Source of the DNA: Acidaminococcaceae bacterium
Lineage (GTDB): Bacteria > Bacillota > Negativicutes > Acidaminococcales > Acidaminococcaceae
DNA: 43,458 bases
Reading direction: 5' to 3'
Assembly: GCA_029004715.1 (NCBI GenBank)
Contig: JAQVYX010000006.1
Location: 1 to 43,458 of the forward strand
The notes beneath the pieces were generated by a model, which worked only from the letters and a program-made list of their open reading frames with translations, was not told where the DNA came from and did no database searches. A program made the position numbers and the translations under genes. This document shows positions 19,117 through 30,975 of the stretch, one piece after another. How positions within the stretch are numbered: the first letter of the stretch is position 1; every line of letters begins with the position of its first letter.

Positions 19117-20250
19117 ATGAAAATTTTAAGTATTAACTTAAAAAATTTCAGAAATTATGCAAGTTTAAATGTTGAATTTAATAGCATAATTAATATTATT
19201 TATGGCAATAATGCTCAAGGTAAGACCAATTTGTTAGAAGCCATTTACTATATGGCGTTTGGCTTTACTTATAGAACTAGAAGTGAAGAAGAATTAATAA
19301 AATTTGGAGCAACAGATTTTAGTACTGATATAAACTTTTCTAATAAATTTTATAAAAATAAAATTATAATAAAAAAATATTTGAAAAATGGTAAGTATAA
19401 AAAAGAATTAACTTTTAATAATAATGTTTTAAAAGCTAAAGAACATTATGGACTATTAAATGTAGTACTTTTTTCTCCTGATGATTTACAAATTGTTAAG
19501 GGAGAACCAGGTTTAAGACGGAAGTTTATAAATCTTGAAATAGCACAAACTGACAAATATTATTATAATTTACTAGTTAAATATAATAAAACTATGCTAC
19601 AAAGAAATAAATTTTTAAAAGATTCTAAAGAAAAGATAAATATTGATTTTACTCAATTATTAGTATGGGATAGTGAATTAGCTAAAATAGCGGCAGAAAT
19701 TATAATAATTAGATTGGAAACTTTAAAGAGAATAAGTGAAATTAGTGCGGATGTTTATAATAAATTGACACTTTCTAAGGAAAATTTAAATTTGTCATAT
19801 ATTTTAAAAACTAGTGATGGTGAAACTTCTAAAATATCTTCTAAAACACAAAAAGAGTGGGAAGAATGGTATTTAAAAGAATTTAAAATGCGCAGAAATT
19901 TAGATGTAATTAGATGTTCAACTAGTATAGGCCCTCATCGTGATGATATTTTAATAAATGTTGATGACAACAATTTACGTGCTTTTGGTTCACAGGGACA
20001 GCAAAGAAGCGCTGCTTTAGCATTAAAATTAGCTGAATTAGAATTTATTAAAGAAGTTAAAGAGGAATATCCTGTACTTTTACTAGATGATGTTATGAGT
20101 GAACTAGATAGTGGAAGACGTAAGCAACTTTTAACTTTTATCGACGGCAAGGTTCAAACTTTTATTACCGTAAATGATAAGGAATTAGTAAAGTACTTGC
20201 CTGATAGTAAATATTTCTATGTGGAAAATGGTAATATGTATGAGGAATAG
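19117..20250 (+). CDS. recF: DNA replication/repair protein RecF
   Basis: 377 aa; MKILSINLKNFRNYASLNVEFN, IYGNNAQGKTNLLEAIYYM, FGSQGQQRSAALALKLAELE, VLLLDDVMSELD. Confidence 0.97.
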   Translation: MKILSINLKNFRNYASLNVEFNSIINIIYGNNAQGKTNLLEAIYYMAFGFTYRTRSEEELIKFGATDFSTDINFSNKFYKNKIIIKKYLKNGKYKKELTFNNNVLKAKEHYGLLNVVLFSPDDLQIVKGEPGLRRKFINLEIAQTDKYYYNLLVKYNKTMLQRNKFLKDSKEKINIDFTQLLVWDSELAKIAAEIIIIRLETLKRISEISADVYNKLTLSKENLNLSYILKTSDGETSKISSKTQKEWEEWYLKEFKMRRNLDVIRCSTSIGPHRDDILINVDDNNLRAFGSQGQQRSAALALKLAELEFIKEVKEEYPVLLLDDVMSELDSGRRKQLLTFIDGKVQTFITVNDKELVKYLPDSKYFYVENGNMYEE

Positions 20251-20252
20251 CT

Positions 20253-21110
20253 ATGAAAGATTTTAACGGTTTAATTTTAAAGATATTAGGTAATAAGAAG
20301 GCTAAGGAAAATTATATTTTGTATTATTTGATAAAAAAATGGCCGGAAATTTGTGGTAATACTATTGCTAAACATTCACAGCCTAAAAAATTAGAGAATA
20401 ATATTCTTTTTATCAATACAGATAATTCTGCTTGGTCTCATAATTTTTTAATGATGCAACGACAGATAATAAATAAGATAAATAGTGTAATACCGTTAGA
20501 AAAAGATAAAAAAAGAACTTTAAAAATTAAGGAAATGAAATTTTATCATGGAAAAATAGAGAATTTTTTTGTGCAGGAAAAGGAAGATGAACCTAAAAAA
20601 GAAATTGAATTAAATTTAGCTGAGGAAAAAAATATAGAGTTTCAAGTTAATAGATTAAAAAACAATGATTTAAAACCTCTTTTTAAAAAAATAATGAAAA
20701 AAGATAAAAAATACAAAAAGACCTTATATTTTTATGATAAACGTTTATGTCCCAGTTGTGGTATACCTTTATTAAAAGGTGAAGAATATTGTGGGCCCTG
20801 TGGAAGAAAAATAAATGCTAAATTAAGAGATAAAATTAGTGAAATATTACATAGTGCTCCTTGGCTTTCATACAACGAGTGTCTTAATTATGTTATTTGT
20901 GATAAAATACTATTTAGTGACGTTAAAGAACGAATGCAAGAATGGTCAATTTCCGAAGCTTTGAAAGAAACAGCAACGGAAAATGAAAAATATTTTGCTG
21001 TTATGTTGAATAAAGAACTTACTCCGGAAAATATTTCTGACGAAATCGTAAAAAAAGCCATTGCTGGTTATAAAAGGAGAAGAACGCGTGTTTTTACATC
21101 TGGGAAATAA
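20253..21110 (+). CDS. DUF721/DciA-like protein with additional zinc-ribbon region
   Basis: N-terminal WPEICGNTIAKHSQPKKLENNILFINTDNSAWSHNFLMMQRQIINKIN is DciA/DUF721-like; CPSCGIPLLKGEEYCGPCGRK is a CxxC...CxxC zinc-ribbon motif. Confidence 0.8.
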   Translation: MKDFNGLILKILGNKKAKENYILYYLIKKWPEICGNTIAKHSQPKKLENNILFINTDNSAWSHNFLMMQRQIINKINSVIPLEKDKKRTLKIKEMKFYHGKIENFFVQEKEDEPKKEIELNLAEEKNIEFQVNRLKNNDLKPLFKKIMKKDKKYKKTLYFYDKRLCPSCGIPLLKGEEYCGPCGRKINAKLRDKISEILHSAPWLSYNECLNYVICDKILFSDVKERMQEWSISEALKETATENEKYFAVMLNKELTPENISDEIVKKAIAGYKRRRTRVFTSGK

Positions 21111-21336
21111 TTATATAATCAAAACTAGTGAAATCATTGGTATTTTCGATATAAGAAAAAAAAGTGCCAATGTATATAAGTTTTTTCTAAAACCTAAGTT
21201 AGAACAAGGAAATGTGGTTAATTTGACTGATAAATATGAACCGGCAAGCTGTATAATTACTAAAGATAAGGTAATATTGTCGGGCATTTCCTCTTTAACT
21301 TTAAAAAACAGACAAGATGATTTTTCTTTGTATTAA
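21088..21336 (+). CDS. remB: Extracellular matrix/RemB-like protein (DUF370 family, YaaB)
   Basis: FLHLGNNYIIKTSEIIGIFDIRKKSANVYKFF... Probable GTG start at 21088 (aaaggagaagaacgcGTG), overlapping the upstream gene; the track start is 21061. Confidence 0.8.
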   Translation: MFLHLGNNYIIKTSEIIGIFDIRKKSANVYKFFLKPKLEQGNVVNLTDKYEPASCIITKDKVILSGISSLTLKNRQDDFSLY

Positions 21337-21351
21337 TAAAATGATAAATAA

Positions 21352-23295
<1,944 letters not shown>

Positions 23296-23313
23296 GTTAA
23301 AGGCTGGTATATA

Positions 23314-24018
23314 ATGGATTTTACGGAAATAGAAATGCCTCAGGGAACTTTAAAAATAAGTATGAAGACTAATAATAAAATCTTATTGGTAGCTGGTGGA
23401 CGTAAGCCTGAAAAAGATTGGCTGGAAGCAATAAGACTACAAAAATATGTTTATGCCATAGATAAAGGGCTAGACTATTGTTTAGAGGCTAATTTTTTCC
23501 CTAATGAACTTTATGGTGACAAAGATAGTGCAAAAGCAGAAAATTGGCTAAAGGCTGAATGTAAGAAAATTGCCTGTAGAACTTTTCCTACAGCCAAAGA
23601 TGATACAGATTTGCAGCTGTTATTAAAGGCTTTGCCCGGCGAACAAACTGTAATTGCTACGGGTATTTGGGGCGGTCGTGCAGATCATTTATATGCTAAT
23701 ATTTTTAGTTTATTAGCTTATAAACAAGAAAAAAATGCTCAAGTAATATTAGCAGATCAAAAAGAAATAATGGTTTTAATGGCTCTAGGGCAGCAAGCAA
23801 TGTTTATTTTTAAAAATAAGCCTTTAGCTATTTCGCTTTTGCCTTTAAATGACATCAATGAAGTATCTATTACTGGAGTAAAATGGCCGTTATTAAATGT
23901 TGTTTTGCATAAAAATAAACCCTATGCTATTAGTAATGAGTTGCTGGAAGATATGGTGACAGTTACTTGTCATAGTGGTTGTATAGGATTTTATGTGAAT
24001 TTTGAAAGTGGGGCATAA
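23314..24018 (+). CDS. Thiamine pyrophosphokinase-like (ThiN family) protein
   Basis: 234 aa; YAIDKGLDYCLEANFFPNELYGDKDSA and TFPTAKDDTDLQLLLK resemble the thiamin diphosphokinase catalytic domain. Confidence 0.72.
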   Translation: MDFTEIEMPQGTLKISMKTNNKILLVAGGRKPEKDWLEAIRLQKYVYAIDKGLDYCLEANFFPNELYGDKDSAKAENWLKAECKKIACRTFPTAKDDTDLQLLLKALPGEQTVIATGIWGGRADHLYANIFSLLAYKQEKNAQVILADQKEIMVLMALGQQAMFIFKNKPLAISLLPLNDINEVSITGVKWPLLNVVLHKNKPYAISNELLEDMVTVTCHSGCIGFYVNFESGA

Positions 24019-24020
24019 TA

Positions 24021-24788
24021 TTGGAACAGATGGACTTAACTACCTTATTTTTTTTGGTAATTGCTGCTTTTATAGCTTCTTTTATTGATTCTACCGTTGG
24101 TGGTGGTGGTCTAATCTCTACGCCTGCTCTTTTAGCTACAGGTATGCCGGTTGCTTTTGCCTTAGGAACTAATAAAGTAGCGGCCATGATGGGTTCTTTT
24201 ACCAGTGTAGTAACTTTTTGGCGAGCTGGTAAAATAAATAAAAGAATGGTTCTGTTTTTAATGCCCCTATCATTTTTTGGCTCGGCTTTAGGTGCATATG
24301 TAGTTTATATGCTTCCTGCAGCTTTCATGAAAAATGTTATTGTTGTTCTTTTAGTAGTCGTTGCCTTTTATACTTATTTTCGTAAGGACTGGGGAGATGT
24401 TTCTCACGTTAAAAAATTTTCCAAAACTATTTTAGCAGGAACTATATTTATTGCCTTAGTATTAGGTTTCTACGATGGTTTTTTTGGGCCGGGAACAGGA
24501 TCGTTTTTGATTTTCGGTTTTTTGTTCTTAGGATATGATTTTGTAACGGCAGCAGGAAACGCTAAAGCTTTAAACTTTGCCAGTGGTGCCGGGGCATTAG
24601 TTTCTTTTGCTTTAGCAGGCACAGTTTATTGGAGCTATGGCTTAGCTATGGGAATAAGTATGATTTTCGGTGCAATTGTTGGTTCAAAAGTAGCTATTGC
24701 TAAAGGAGCCAGTTATGTAAGGCCTCTATACTTAGTGGTAACAACATTATTGGTTGGCAAACAAGTTTATGAGCTTTTATTTAGATAA
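24021..24788 (+). CDS. TSUP (TauE/SafE) family membrane transporter
   Basis: 255 aa; [44 protein letters not shown] and [21 protein letters not shown] are TSUP motifs. TTG start. Confidence 0.93.
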   Translation: MEQMDLTTLFFLVIAAFIASFIDSTVGGGGLISTPALLATGMPVAFALGTNKVAAMMGSFTSVVTFWRAGKINKRMVLFLMPLSFFGSALGAYVVYMLPAAFMKNVIVVLLVVVAFYTYFRKDWGDVSHVKKFSKTILAGTIFIALVLGFYDGFFGPGTGSFLIFGFLFLGYDFVTAAGNAKALNFASGAGALVSFALAGTVYWSYGLAMGISMIFGAIVGSKVAIAKGASYVRPLYLVVTTLLVGKQVYELLFR

Positions 24789-24820
24789 ATGAGATTAAAT
24801 ATATAAGGATTGGTGATAGT

Positions 24821-27307
24821 GTGGATGAGAAGCAGATAGCAAGTAAAGTTATACCTGTTTTTGTTGAAGATGAGATGCAAAAATCTTATATTGATTATGC
24901 CATGAGCGTTATCGTGCAGCGTGCGTTGCCTGATGTACGTGATGGTTTAAAACCTGTGCATCGTCGTATTCTGTATGCTATGCAGGAAGCTGGTATGACT
25001 CCTAATAAAGCTTATAAAAAATCGGCACGTATTGTCGGCGATGTTTTAGGTAAATATCATCCTCATGGTGATACTTCTGTTTATGATGCTATTGTACGTT
25101 TAGCTCAGGATTTTTCTACACGTTATCTTTTTGTAGATGGTCATGGCAATTTCGGTTCTGTTGATGGCGACCCTGCGGCTGCTATGCGTTATACAGAAGT
25201 ACGTATGGGAAAAATAGCCGAAGAAATGCTTGAAGATATTGAAAAAGATACAGTAGACTTTGTTCCCAACTATGATGAGTCATTAAAAGAACCAACGGTT
25301 TTACCTGCTAAAGTACCGGCTCTTTTGATTAATGGTTCTTCTGGCATTGCAGTAGGTATGGCAACCAATATACCGCCACATAATTTAGGTGAAGTTATTG
25401 ACGGTCTAATTATGCTTATTGATAATCCTGAAGTAGAAATTGCCGATTTAATGACTGTTATTAAAGGACCGGATTTTCCAACAGGTGCTATGATTTTGGG
25501 CAATGCTGGAATTCAAAGTGCGTATACTACAGGGCGTGGTGTTATTAAGGTTAGGGCACAAGCAACTGTGGAGCCTATGCCCAAAAATAAAAATAAGATT
25601 ATTGTAACTGAGATTCCTTATCAAGTAAATAAATCTCGCTTGATTGAAAATATTGCACATTTGGTTCAGGATAAAGTAATTGAAGGTATAACGGATTTGC
25701 GTGATGAAAGTGATCGTAATGGTATGCGTATCGTTATTGAATTACGTAGTGACGTAGTTCCTGATGTTATTTTGAACCAGCTTTATAAGCATACACAGAT
25801 GCAAGATTCTTTTGGCATTATTATGTTAGCCTTAGTTAATAATCATCCACTTGTTTTAAACTTAAAACAGATTTTGGAATATTATTTAGAACATCAAAAA
25901 GTTGTTATAACTCGTAGAACACGTTATGAATTAGGTAAAGCTCAAGATAGAGTTCATATTTTAGAAGGTTTAAAAATAGCCTTAGATAATTTAGATGCTG
26001 TAATAACAACCATTCGTGCTAGTGCTAATGGTGAAATTGCCAAAGCGGCTTTGATTGAAAAATTCACTTTGAGTCAGAGACAAGCACAAGCTATTTTGGA
26101 TATGCGTCTACAACGCTTAACTGGATTAGAGCGTCAGAAGATTGATGATGAATACAGTGATCTTATGGAAACAATCGCTTATTTGGAGGGCGTATTGGCT
26201 GACGAGGGTAAAGTTTTAAATATTATAAAGGAAGATATGCTGGAAGTTAAGAAACGTTTCGGTGATAAAAGACGTACCGTTTTAGCACGTGATACCAGTG
26301 ATATTGATATGGCAGATTTAATTGCCGAAGAAGATGTGATTATTACAATTAGCCATCAAGGTTATATAAAACGCCAAGCTTTGGCGAATTTCCGCAATCA
26401 AAATAGAGGTGGACGCGGAATTCAAGGTGGAAGTGGTAAGCTTCGAGCTGAAAGTATAAAAACTGTTACTGATGGTGATTTCTCTGAACATTTGTTTATG
26501 GCGACTACTCATCATAATATTTTGTTCTTTACAAATAAGGGCAGAGTATATAGACAAAAGGGTTACGAAATTCCTGAGTCGTCACGTACAGCCAAGGGTT
26601 CTTCCGTTGTTAACTTATTGCCTATTGAGGCTGGCGAGAAAATTACGGCTGTTATAGCGGTAAAAGATATTGATGATGACCACGATAAATTCATGTTTAT
26701 GGCCACTAATAAGGGAACAGTAAAGAAAACAGCTGTAACTGAATTCCATTCAGCTAGACGTACAGGTCTGATTGCTATTAATCTGGACGAAGGCGAAGAA
26801 CTTATCGACGTAAAACTTACCGATGGTAAAAATGATATTATTATAGCTACTCGTAATGGTTTATCAATTCATTTCAGCGAAGAAGATGTTCGGGCTATGG
26901 GAAGAACTGCTCATGGTGTACGTGGCATTACTCTGAAAAAGGACGATTATGTAGTATCTATGGATTGCACCAGTGAAAATGGCGAGGTTTTAACAGCTAC
27001 TGAACAGGGTTTGGGCAAAAAAACTTTGATTAGTGAGTATCGTAAGCAGACACGTGGTGGCAAAGGCGTTATCAACTTGAAGGTTACTAATAAAACAGGA
27101 CTTATTGTCGGTTCTCGTGTTATTGTACCTAATCAGGAAATAATGCTTATTTCTAATGCCGGCGTAATCATTCGCTTGCAAGCTGATGCTATTTCTACTT
27201 TTGGTCGCAATGCCCAAGGCGTAATTTTGATGCATTTGGATAAAGGTGATAAAGTTGCTGCCTTGGCTTTAGTCAATACTGTGGATGAAGAGGAAACAGA
27301 AGAATAA
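24821..27307 (+). CDS. gyrA: DNA gyrase subunit A
   Basis: 828 aa; [59 protein letters not shown]; multiple C-terminal beta-pinwheel repeats. GTG start. Confidence 0.98.
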   Translation: MDEKQIASKVIPVFVEDEMQKSYIDYAMSVIVQRALPDVRDGLKPVHRRILYAMQEAGMTPNKAYKKSARIVGDVLGKYHPHGDTSVYDAIVRLAQDFSTRYLFVDGHGNFGSVDGDPAAAMRYTEVRMGKIAEEMLEDIEKDTVDFVPNYDESLKEPTVLPAKVPALLINGSSGIAVGMATNIPPHNLGEVIDGLIMLIDNPEVEIADLMTVIKGPDFPTGAMILGNAGIQSAYTTGRGVIKVRAQATVEPMPKNKNKIIVTEIPYQVNKSRLIENIAHLVQDKVIEGITDLRDESDRNGMRIVIELRSDVVPDVILNQLYKHTQMQDSFGIIMLALVNNHPLVLNLKQILEYYLEHQKVVITRRTRYELGKAQDRVHILEGLKIALDNLDAVITTIRASANGEIAKAALIEKFTLSQRQAQAILDMRLQRLTGLERQKIDDEYSDLMETIAYLEGVLADEGKVLNIIKEDMLEVKKRFGDKRRTVLARDTSDIDMADLIAEEDVIITISHQGYIKRQALANFRNQNRGGRGIQGGSGKLRAESIKTVTDGDFSEHLFMATTHHNILFFTNKGRVYRQKGYEIPESSRTAKGSSVVNLLPIEAGEKITAVIAVKDIDDDHDKFMFMATNKGTVKKTAVTEFHSARRTGLIAINLDEGEELIDVKLTDGKNDIIIATRNGLSIHFSEEDVRAMGRTAHGVRGITLKKDDYVVSMDCTSENGEVLTATEQGLGKKTLISEYRKQTRGGKGVINLKVTNKTGLIVGSRVIVPNQEIMLISNAGVIIRLQADAISTFGRNAQGVILMHLDKGDKVAALALVNTVDEEETEE

Positions 27308-27345
27308 AAAAGGAAAAGTAACATAGTTTGCTGTAGAATGAAGGT

Positions 27346-27382
27346 AACCACCAATTGTTAGATAAAATAACGATTGGTGGTT
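27346..27382 (+). terminator. Hairpin downstream of gyrA
   Basis: AACCACCAATTGTT...AACGATTGGTGGTT inverted repeat (one G-U pair) followed by a T-containing stretch. Confidence 0.55.
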
Positions 27383-27536
27383 TATTTCAAAGTATGACGT
27401 ATGTTTGTTTCTGTGTTATAATGTGTCTAGCAGCCAACAGTGAAAGTTGCTACAAAAGGGAAAGAATTAGAGCTGTCACTTGTGTAAATAATTGGTGTGC
27501 TCTATTTTTACTAACACGGAAAGGAAGTGCATAATC

Positions 27537-27656
27537 ATGGGAGATAAGAATCCTAAGAAGGCCCCAAAGCCAAAGAAAAATGCTAAGCAGGCACATGCAA
27601 ATCATTTACCTGATCCGGAGCCGGAAGTAGTCAAAAAAGAAAAGAAAACTTATTAA
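27537..27656 (+). CDS. Small Lys/Pro-rich protein (39 aa), unknown function
   Basis: ATG 27537 after aaaggaagtgcataatc; MGDKNPKKAPKPKKNAKQAHANHLPDPEPEVVKKEKKTY*; own candidate TATAAT (27417-27422) and terminator (27665-27697). Below the ORF-track length cut-off. Confidence 0.7.
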   Translation: MGDKNPKKAPKPKKNAKQAHANHLPDPEPEVVKKEKKTY

Positions 27657-27664
27657 GATGGAAT

Positions 27665-27697
27665 AAAGAGCACATCCTTTTGTAGGATGTGCTCTTT
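27665..27697 (+). terminator. Intrinsic terminator after the 39-aa ORF
   Basis: AAAGAGCACATCC-TTTTGTA-GGATGTGCTCTTT, perfect 13-bp stem followed by TTTTAT. Confidence 0.85.
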
Positions 27698-27763
27698 TTA
27701 TGGAAATTATTATATAATTATGCTAAAATTAGCAGATAGATTAATTTTGGGGGCTATAATTTT

Positions 27764-29230
27764 ATGGATTTTATAAGAGATATAGATGTAGTAGTTATCG
27801 GCGGAGGAGTTACAGGTACCGCTATTTTACGTGAGTTGTCAAAATACGCTCTAAAGTGCATGTTGATAGAAAAAGAACCGGATTTAGCATTAGGAACTAC
27901 AAAGGCTAATAGTGCTATTATTCATTCTGGTTTTGATGCACCTTTTGGCACACAAAAAGCACTAACCAATGTTAGAGGAAATAGGCTTTATCATGAATTG
28001 CAAAATCAGCTGGGACTAGACATAAAATGGTTAGGATCATTAGTAGTAGCTGTAAATGATGAAGAAATGTTAACTTTAAAAGATTTATTGGTTCGTGGTA
28101 TAAAAAACGGTGTTAAAAATTTGGAGCTTTTGGATCGTGCGGCTACTTTAGCAAAAGAACCTAATTTGAAGCAGGATATTAAAGGGTCTTTGTGGGCACC
28201 TACTGCAGGTGTTTGTTGGCCGTTTGGTATAGCCTTGGCCTTTGCTCGTTGTGCAGTACAAAATGGAGCTGAAGTGCTAACTAATTGTGCAGCAAAAAAG
28301 ATTTTAACTAAGGACGATACGATAGTAGGTGTTGAGACCTCTTTGGGTAATATTAAGGCAAAATATATAATTAATGCTGCTGGTCTTGCTGCCGATAAAA
28401 TTGCTGCTATGGCAGGAGATACGAGTTTCACTATTCATCCTCGTAAAGGGGAATATATTTTATTTGATAAAACCGCTAGTCCTAGCTTGGTTAATGGGAT
28501 AGTTTTTCCTACTCCTACTAAACAATCCAAGGGTATCTTAATTTGCACAACTGTTCATGGTAATACTTTTATTGGTCCTAATGCTCATGATCAAGAAGAT
28601 GTGGAAGATAAGTCGACAACAAGTGTAGGTATGGATGAAATAATTGCTTCATCGCAAAAACTTATAGATAAAGTTCCTTTAGGGGCTGCCATTACAGAGT
28701 TTAGTGGTTTGCGAGCGGTTTCTAATACGGGAGATTTTATTATTAGAGAAGGTACCGTAAAGGGGCTCATTCATGCCGCAGGTATTCAGTCTCCAGGTTT
28801 GTCAGCTGCCCCAGCTATTGCAGAAGAAGTTGTTGAATTAATAGCAGAGTTTGAACCAGAGTGGAGTTTAAAGCGAAATTTTAAAGCTATTGTAACTAGG
28901 AGAAAAGTCTTTTCTGAATTAAAAATAGAGGAACAAAGTAAATTATGCAATGAAAACAAATTATATGGTCGTATTGTTTGTCGTTGTGAAACAGTTACTG
29001 AAGGAGAAATAGTTGACGCTATTCACGAAACTTGTGGTGCCAGAACATTAGATGGAGTAAAGCGTAGAACTCGTGCAGGAATGGGACGTTGCCAAGGTGG
29101 TTTTTGCGGACCTAAAGTTACCCAGATTTTGGCGAGAGAATTAAACATACCGCTTACAGAAGTATTAAAAGAAGGCTCTGCGTCTAAAATGTTTTTTGAA
29201 AAAAAACTCCCTGGGGAGGACACCAAATAA
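27764..29230 (+). CDS. GlpA-like FAD-dependent glycerol-3-phosphate dehydrogenase-type oxidoreductase with C-terminal BFD-like [2Fe-2S] domain
   Basis: 488 aa; VVVIGGGVTGTAILRELSKYALKCMLIEKEPDLALGTTKANSAIIHSGFD; C-terminal CRCETVTEGEIVDAIHETCGARTLDGVKRRTRAGMGRCQGGFC. Confidence 0.85.
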   Translation: MDFIRDIDVVVIGGGVTGTAILRELSKYALKCMLIEKEPDLALGTTKANSAIIHSGFDAPFGTQKALTNVRGNRLYHELQNQLGLDIKWLGSLVVAVNDEEMLTLKDLLVRGIKNGVKNLELLDRAATLAKEPNLKQDIKGSLWAPTAGVCWPFGIALAFARCAVQNGAEVLTNCAAKKILTKDDTIVGVETSLGNIKAKYIINAAGLAADKIAAMAGDTSFTIHPRKGEYILFDKTASPSLVNGIVFPTPTKQSKGILICTTVHGNTFIGPNAHDQEDVEDKSTTSVGMDEIIASSQKLIDKVPLGAAITEFSGLRAVSNTGDFIIREGTVKGLIHAAGIQSPGLSAAPAIAEEVVELIAEFEPEWSLKRNFKAIVTRRKVFSELKIEEQSKLCNENKLYGRIVCRCETVTEGEIVDAIHETCGARTLDGVKRRTRAGMGRCQGGFCGPKVTQILARELNIPLTEVLKEGSASKMFFEKKLPGEDTK

Positions 29231-30498
29231 TGCAAGAATTAACGTATGATATAGTAATTATTGGTGGTGGTCCAGCTGGTTTGTCGGCAGCTTATAGTGC
29301 TTATAAAAATGGCGCGGATGATATTTTAATTATTGAGCGTGATTTTGAATTAGGTGGTATTTTGCAACAGTGTATTCATAACGGTTTTGGTCTACATCAT
29401 TTTAAAGAAGAACTTACAGGCCCTGGGTATGCTCAACGTTGTTTGGAATTAATCGCTAATAAACCAGAGATTACTACCATGGTTGATACTATGGTTTTAG
29501 ACATCAGTACGGAAAAAAAAGTGCTTGCTGTTAGCCCTAAAGAAGGGTTAATGAAAATAACAGGAAAAACTATTATACTCACTATGGGCTGTAGAGAACG
29601 TACTCGTGGTGCTATTAGAATTCCAGGTGAACGTCCTGCAGGTGTTTTTACTGCTGGAGCAGCACAGCGCATGGTTAATATGGTAGGATACTTACCGGGG
29701 CACAAAATTGTTATCTTGGGTAGCGGTGATATTGGACTTATTATGGCTCGTAGGATGAGTTTAGAAGGATGTCAAGTACAGGCAGTTTTAGAAATATGTC
29801 CTTTTTCTAACGGACTAACCCGTAATATTGTTCAATGTTTGCAAGACTATGATATCCCGTTGTTGTTAGCTCATACAATTACTAAAATTCATGGTAAAGA
29901 TAGGGTAACTGGAATAACGGTAGCCAAAGTTGATGCTAAAATGCAACCTATAGCAGGAACTGAGTTTGATATTGAATGTGATACTTTGTTATTATCAGTA
30001 GGACTAATTCCGGAAAATGAATTGTCCCGAGGTTTACACTTAGAAATGCATCCTTTAACTAATGGTCCTATAGTAGATCAACATCGTACTACTAGCATGT
30101 CGGGTGTTTATGCTGCCGGTAATGTAGTACATGTGCATGACTTAGTAGATTTTGTTTCAGAAGAAGCTGAAATAGCCGGTAAATTTGCCGCCTTGGAAGT
30201 AAAGGGAAAATTGCATAATGATCTGCGTAAAATAAAAGTTAAAACTGGAGAAGGTATCCGTACCTGTGTTCCTCAAATATTAGATATTCCTCCGGAGGGC
30301 GAAGCGGTAAAGTTATTTATGCGCGTAGGGGCTCCTGAACGTAAGGTAAAGCTAGAAATTTTAAGCGCAGGGAAAGTAATACAAAACAAGATTTTACCTG
30401 TAGCCAAACCTAGTGAAATGATTGCGGTAGATATTTCTGCAGAAAACACAAAGCTTATGGGCTCTGAATTAATAGTTCGTTTGAGTAGAGGTGTATAA
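29230..30498 (+). CDS. FAD/NAD(P)-dependent oxidoreductase (GlpB-position partner)
   Basis: 422 aa; YDIVIIGGGPAGLSAAYSAYKNGADDILIIERDFELGGILQQCIHNGFGLHHF; start overlaps the upstream stop (TAATG). Confidence 0.87.
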   Translation: MQELTYDIVIIGGGPAGLSAAYSAYKNGADDILIIERDFELGGILQQCIHNGFGLHHFKEELTGPGYAQRCLELIANKPEITTMVDTMVLDISTEKKVLAVSPKEGLMKITGKTIILTMGCRERTRGAIRIPGERPAGVFTAGAAQRMVNMVGYLPGHKIVILGSGDIGLIMARRMSLEGCQVQAVLEICPFSNGLTRNIVQCLQDYDIPLLLAHTITKIHGKDRVTGITVAKVDAKMQPIAGTEFDIECDTLLLSVGLIPENELSRGLHLEMHPLTNGPIVDQHRTTSMSGVYAAGNVVHVHDLVDFVSEEAEIAGKFAALEVKGKLHNDLRKIKVKTGEGIRTCVPQILDIPPEGEAVKLFMRVGAPERKVKLEILSAGKVIQNKILPVAKPSEMIAVDISAENTKLMGSELIVRLSRGV

Positions 30499-30499
30499 A

Positions 30500-30883
30500 A
30501 TGACAGTAGAAAAGCGTACAATGAATTGCATAACTTGCCCAATGGGTTGTGAGATGACAGTTACTATTGATGATGGAATTGTAATTAACGTTGAAGGAAA
30601 TAGTTGCCTTCGTGGTAAAAAATATGCGGAAGTAGAGGTAACGGCTCCTAAACGTATGCTAACTTCAACTGTAAAAATAAAGGGTGGTATATTACCATTG
30701 TTACCGGTAGTATCACAGGCTCCCTTGCCTAAGGAAAAAATTTTGGCATGTGCTAGGGAACTTAGAAAAATAAGCGTAGAAGCACCTATTGTTTTAGGTC
30801 AAGTCATTTGCGGTAATATTTTGGGACTTGGAGTAAACGTAATTGCGGCAAGATCCATGAAGCAAGAAGAACAAAAGGTTTAA
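30500..30883 (+). CDS. DUF1667 domain protein (Cys-rich small partner)
   Basis: MNCITCPMGCEMTVTIDDGIVINVEGNSCLRGKKYAEVEVTAPKRMLTSTVKIKGG is DUF1667-like; CxxCxxxC...C. The track start at 30491 is probably 9 nt early. Confidence 0.88.
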   Translation: MTVEKRTMNCITCPMGCEMTVTIDDGIVINVEGNSCLRGKKYAEVEVTAPKRMLTSTVKIKGGILPLLPVVSQAPLPKEKILACARELRKISVEAPIVLGQVICGNILGLGVNVIAARSMKQEEQKV

Positions 30884-30888
30884 TTTTT

Positions 30889-30910
30889 GCGGAACTTTTA
30901 AAAGTTCCGC
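30889..30910 (+). terminator. Intrinsic terminator downstream of the redox cluster
   Basis: Perfect palindrome GCGGAACTTTTAAAAGTTCCGC followed by TTTATTATT. Confidence 0.8.
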
Positions 30911-30975
30911 TTTATTATTACATAAATTTATAACAAGGCAATAAATTGGTCGGTGGGTGGGGGGAAAATAAAAAT

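Noticed and set aside
26281-27060. CACGTG hexamers inside gyrA as additional parS sites
   Set aside because: Only the hexamer matches (e.g. TAGCACGTGATA); flanks lack the TTTC/GAAA palindrome, so chance occurrence is more likely.
28006-28431. 141-aa - strand ORF inside the GlpA-like gene
   Set aside because: Antisense shadow of a strongly supported FAD oxidoreductase; composition matches reverse-frame translation.
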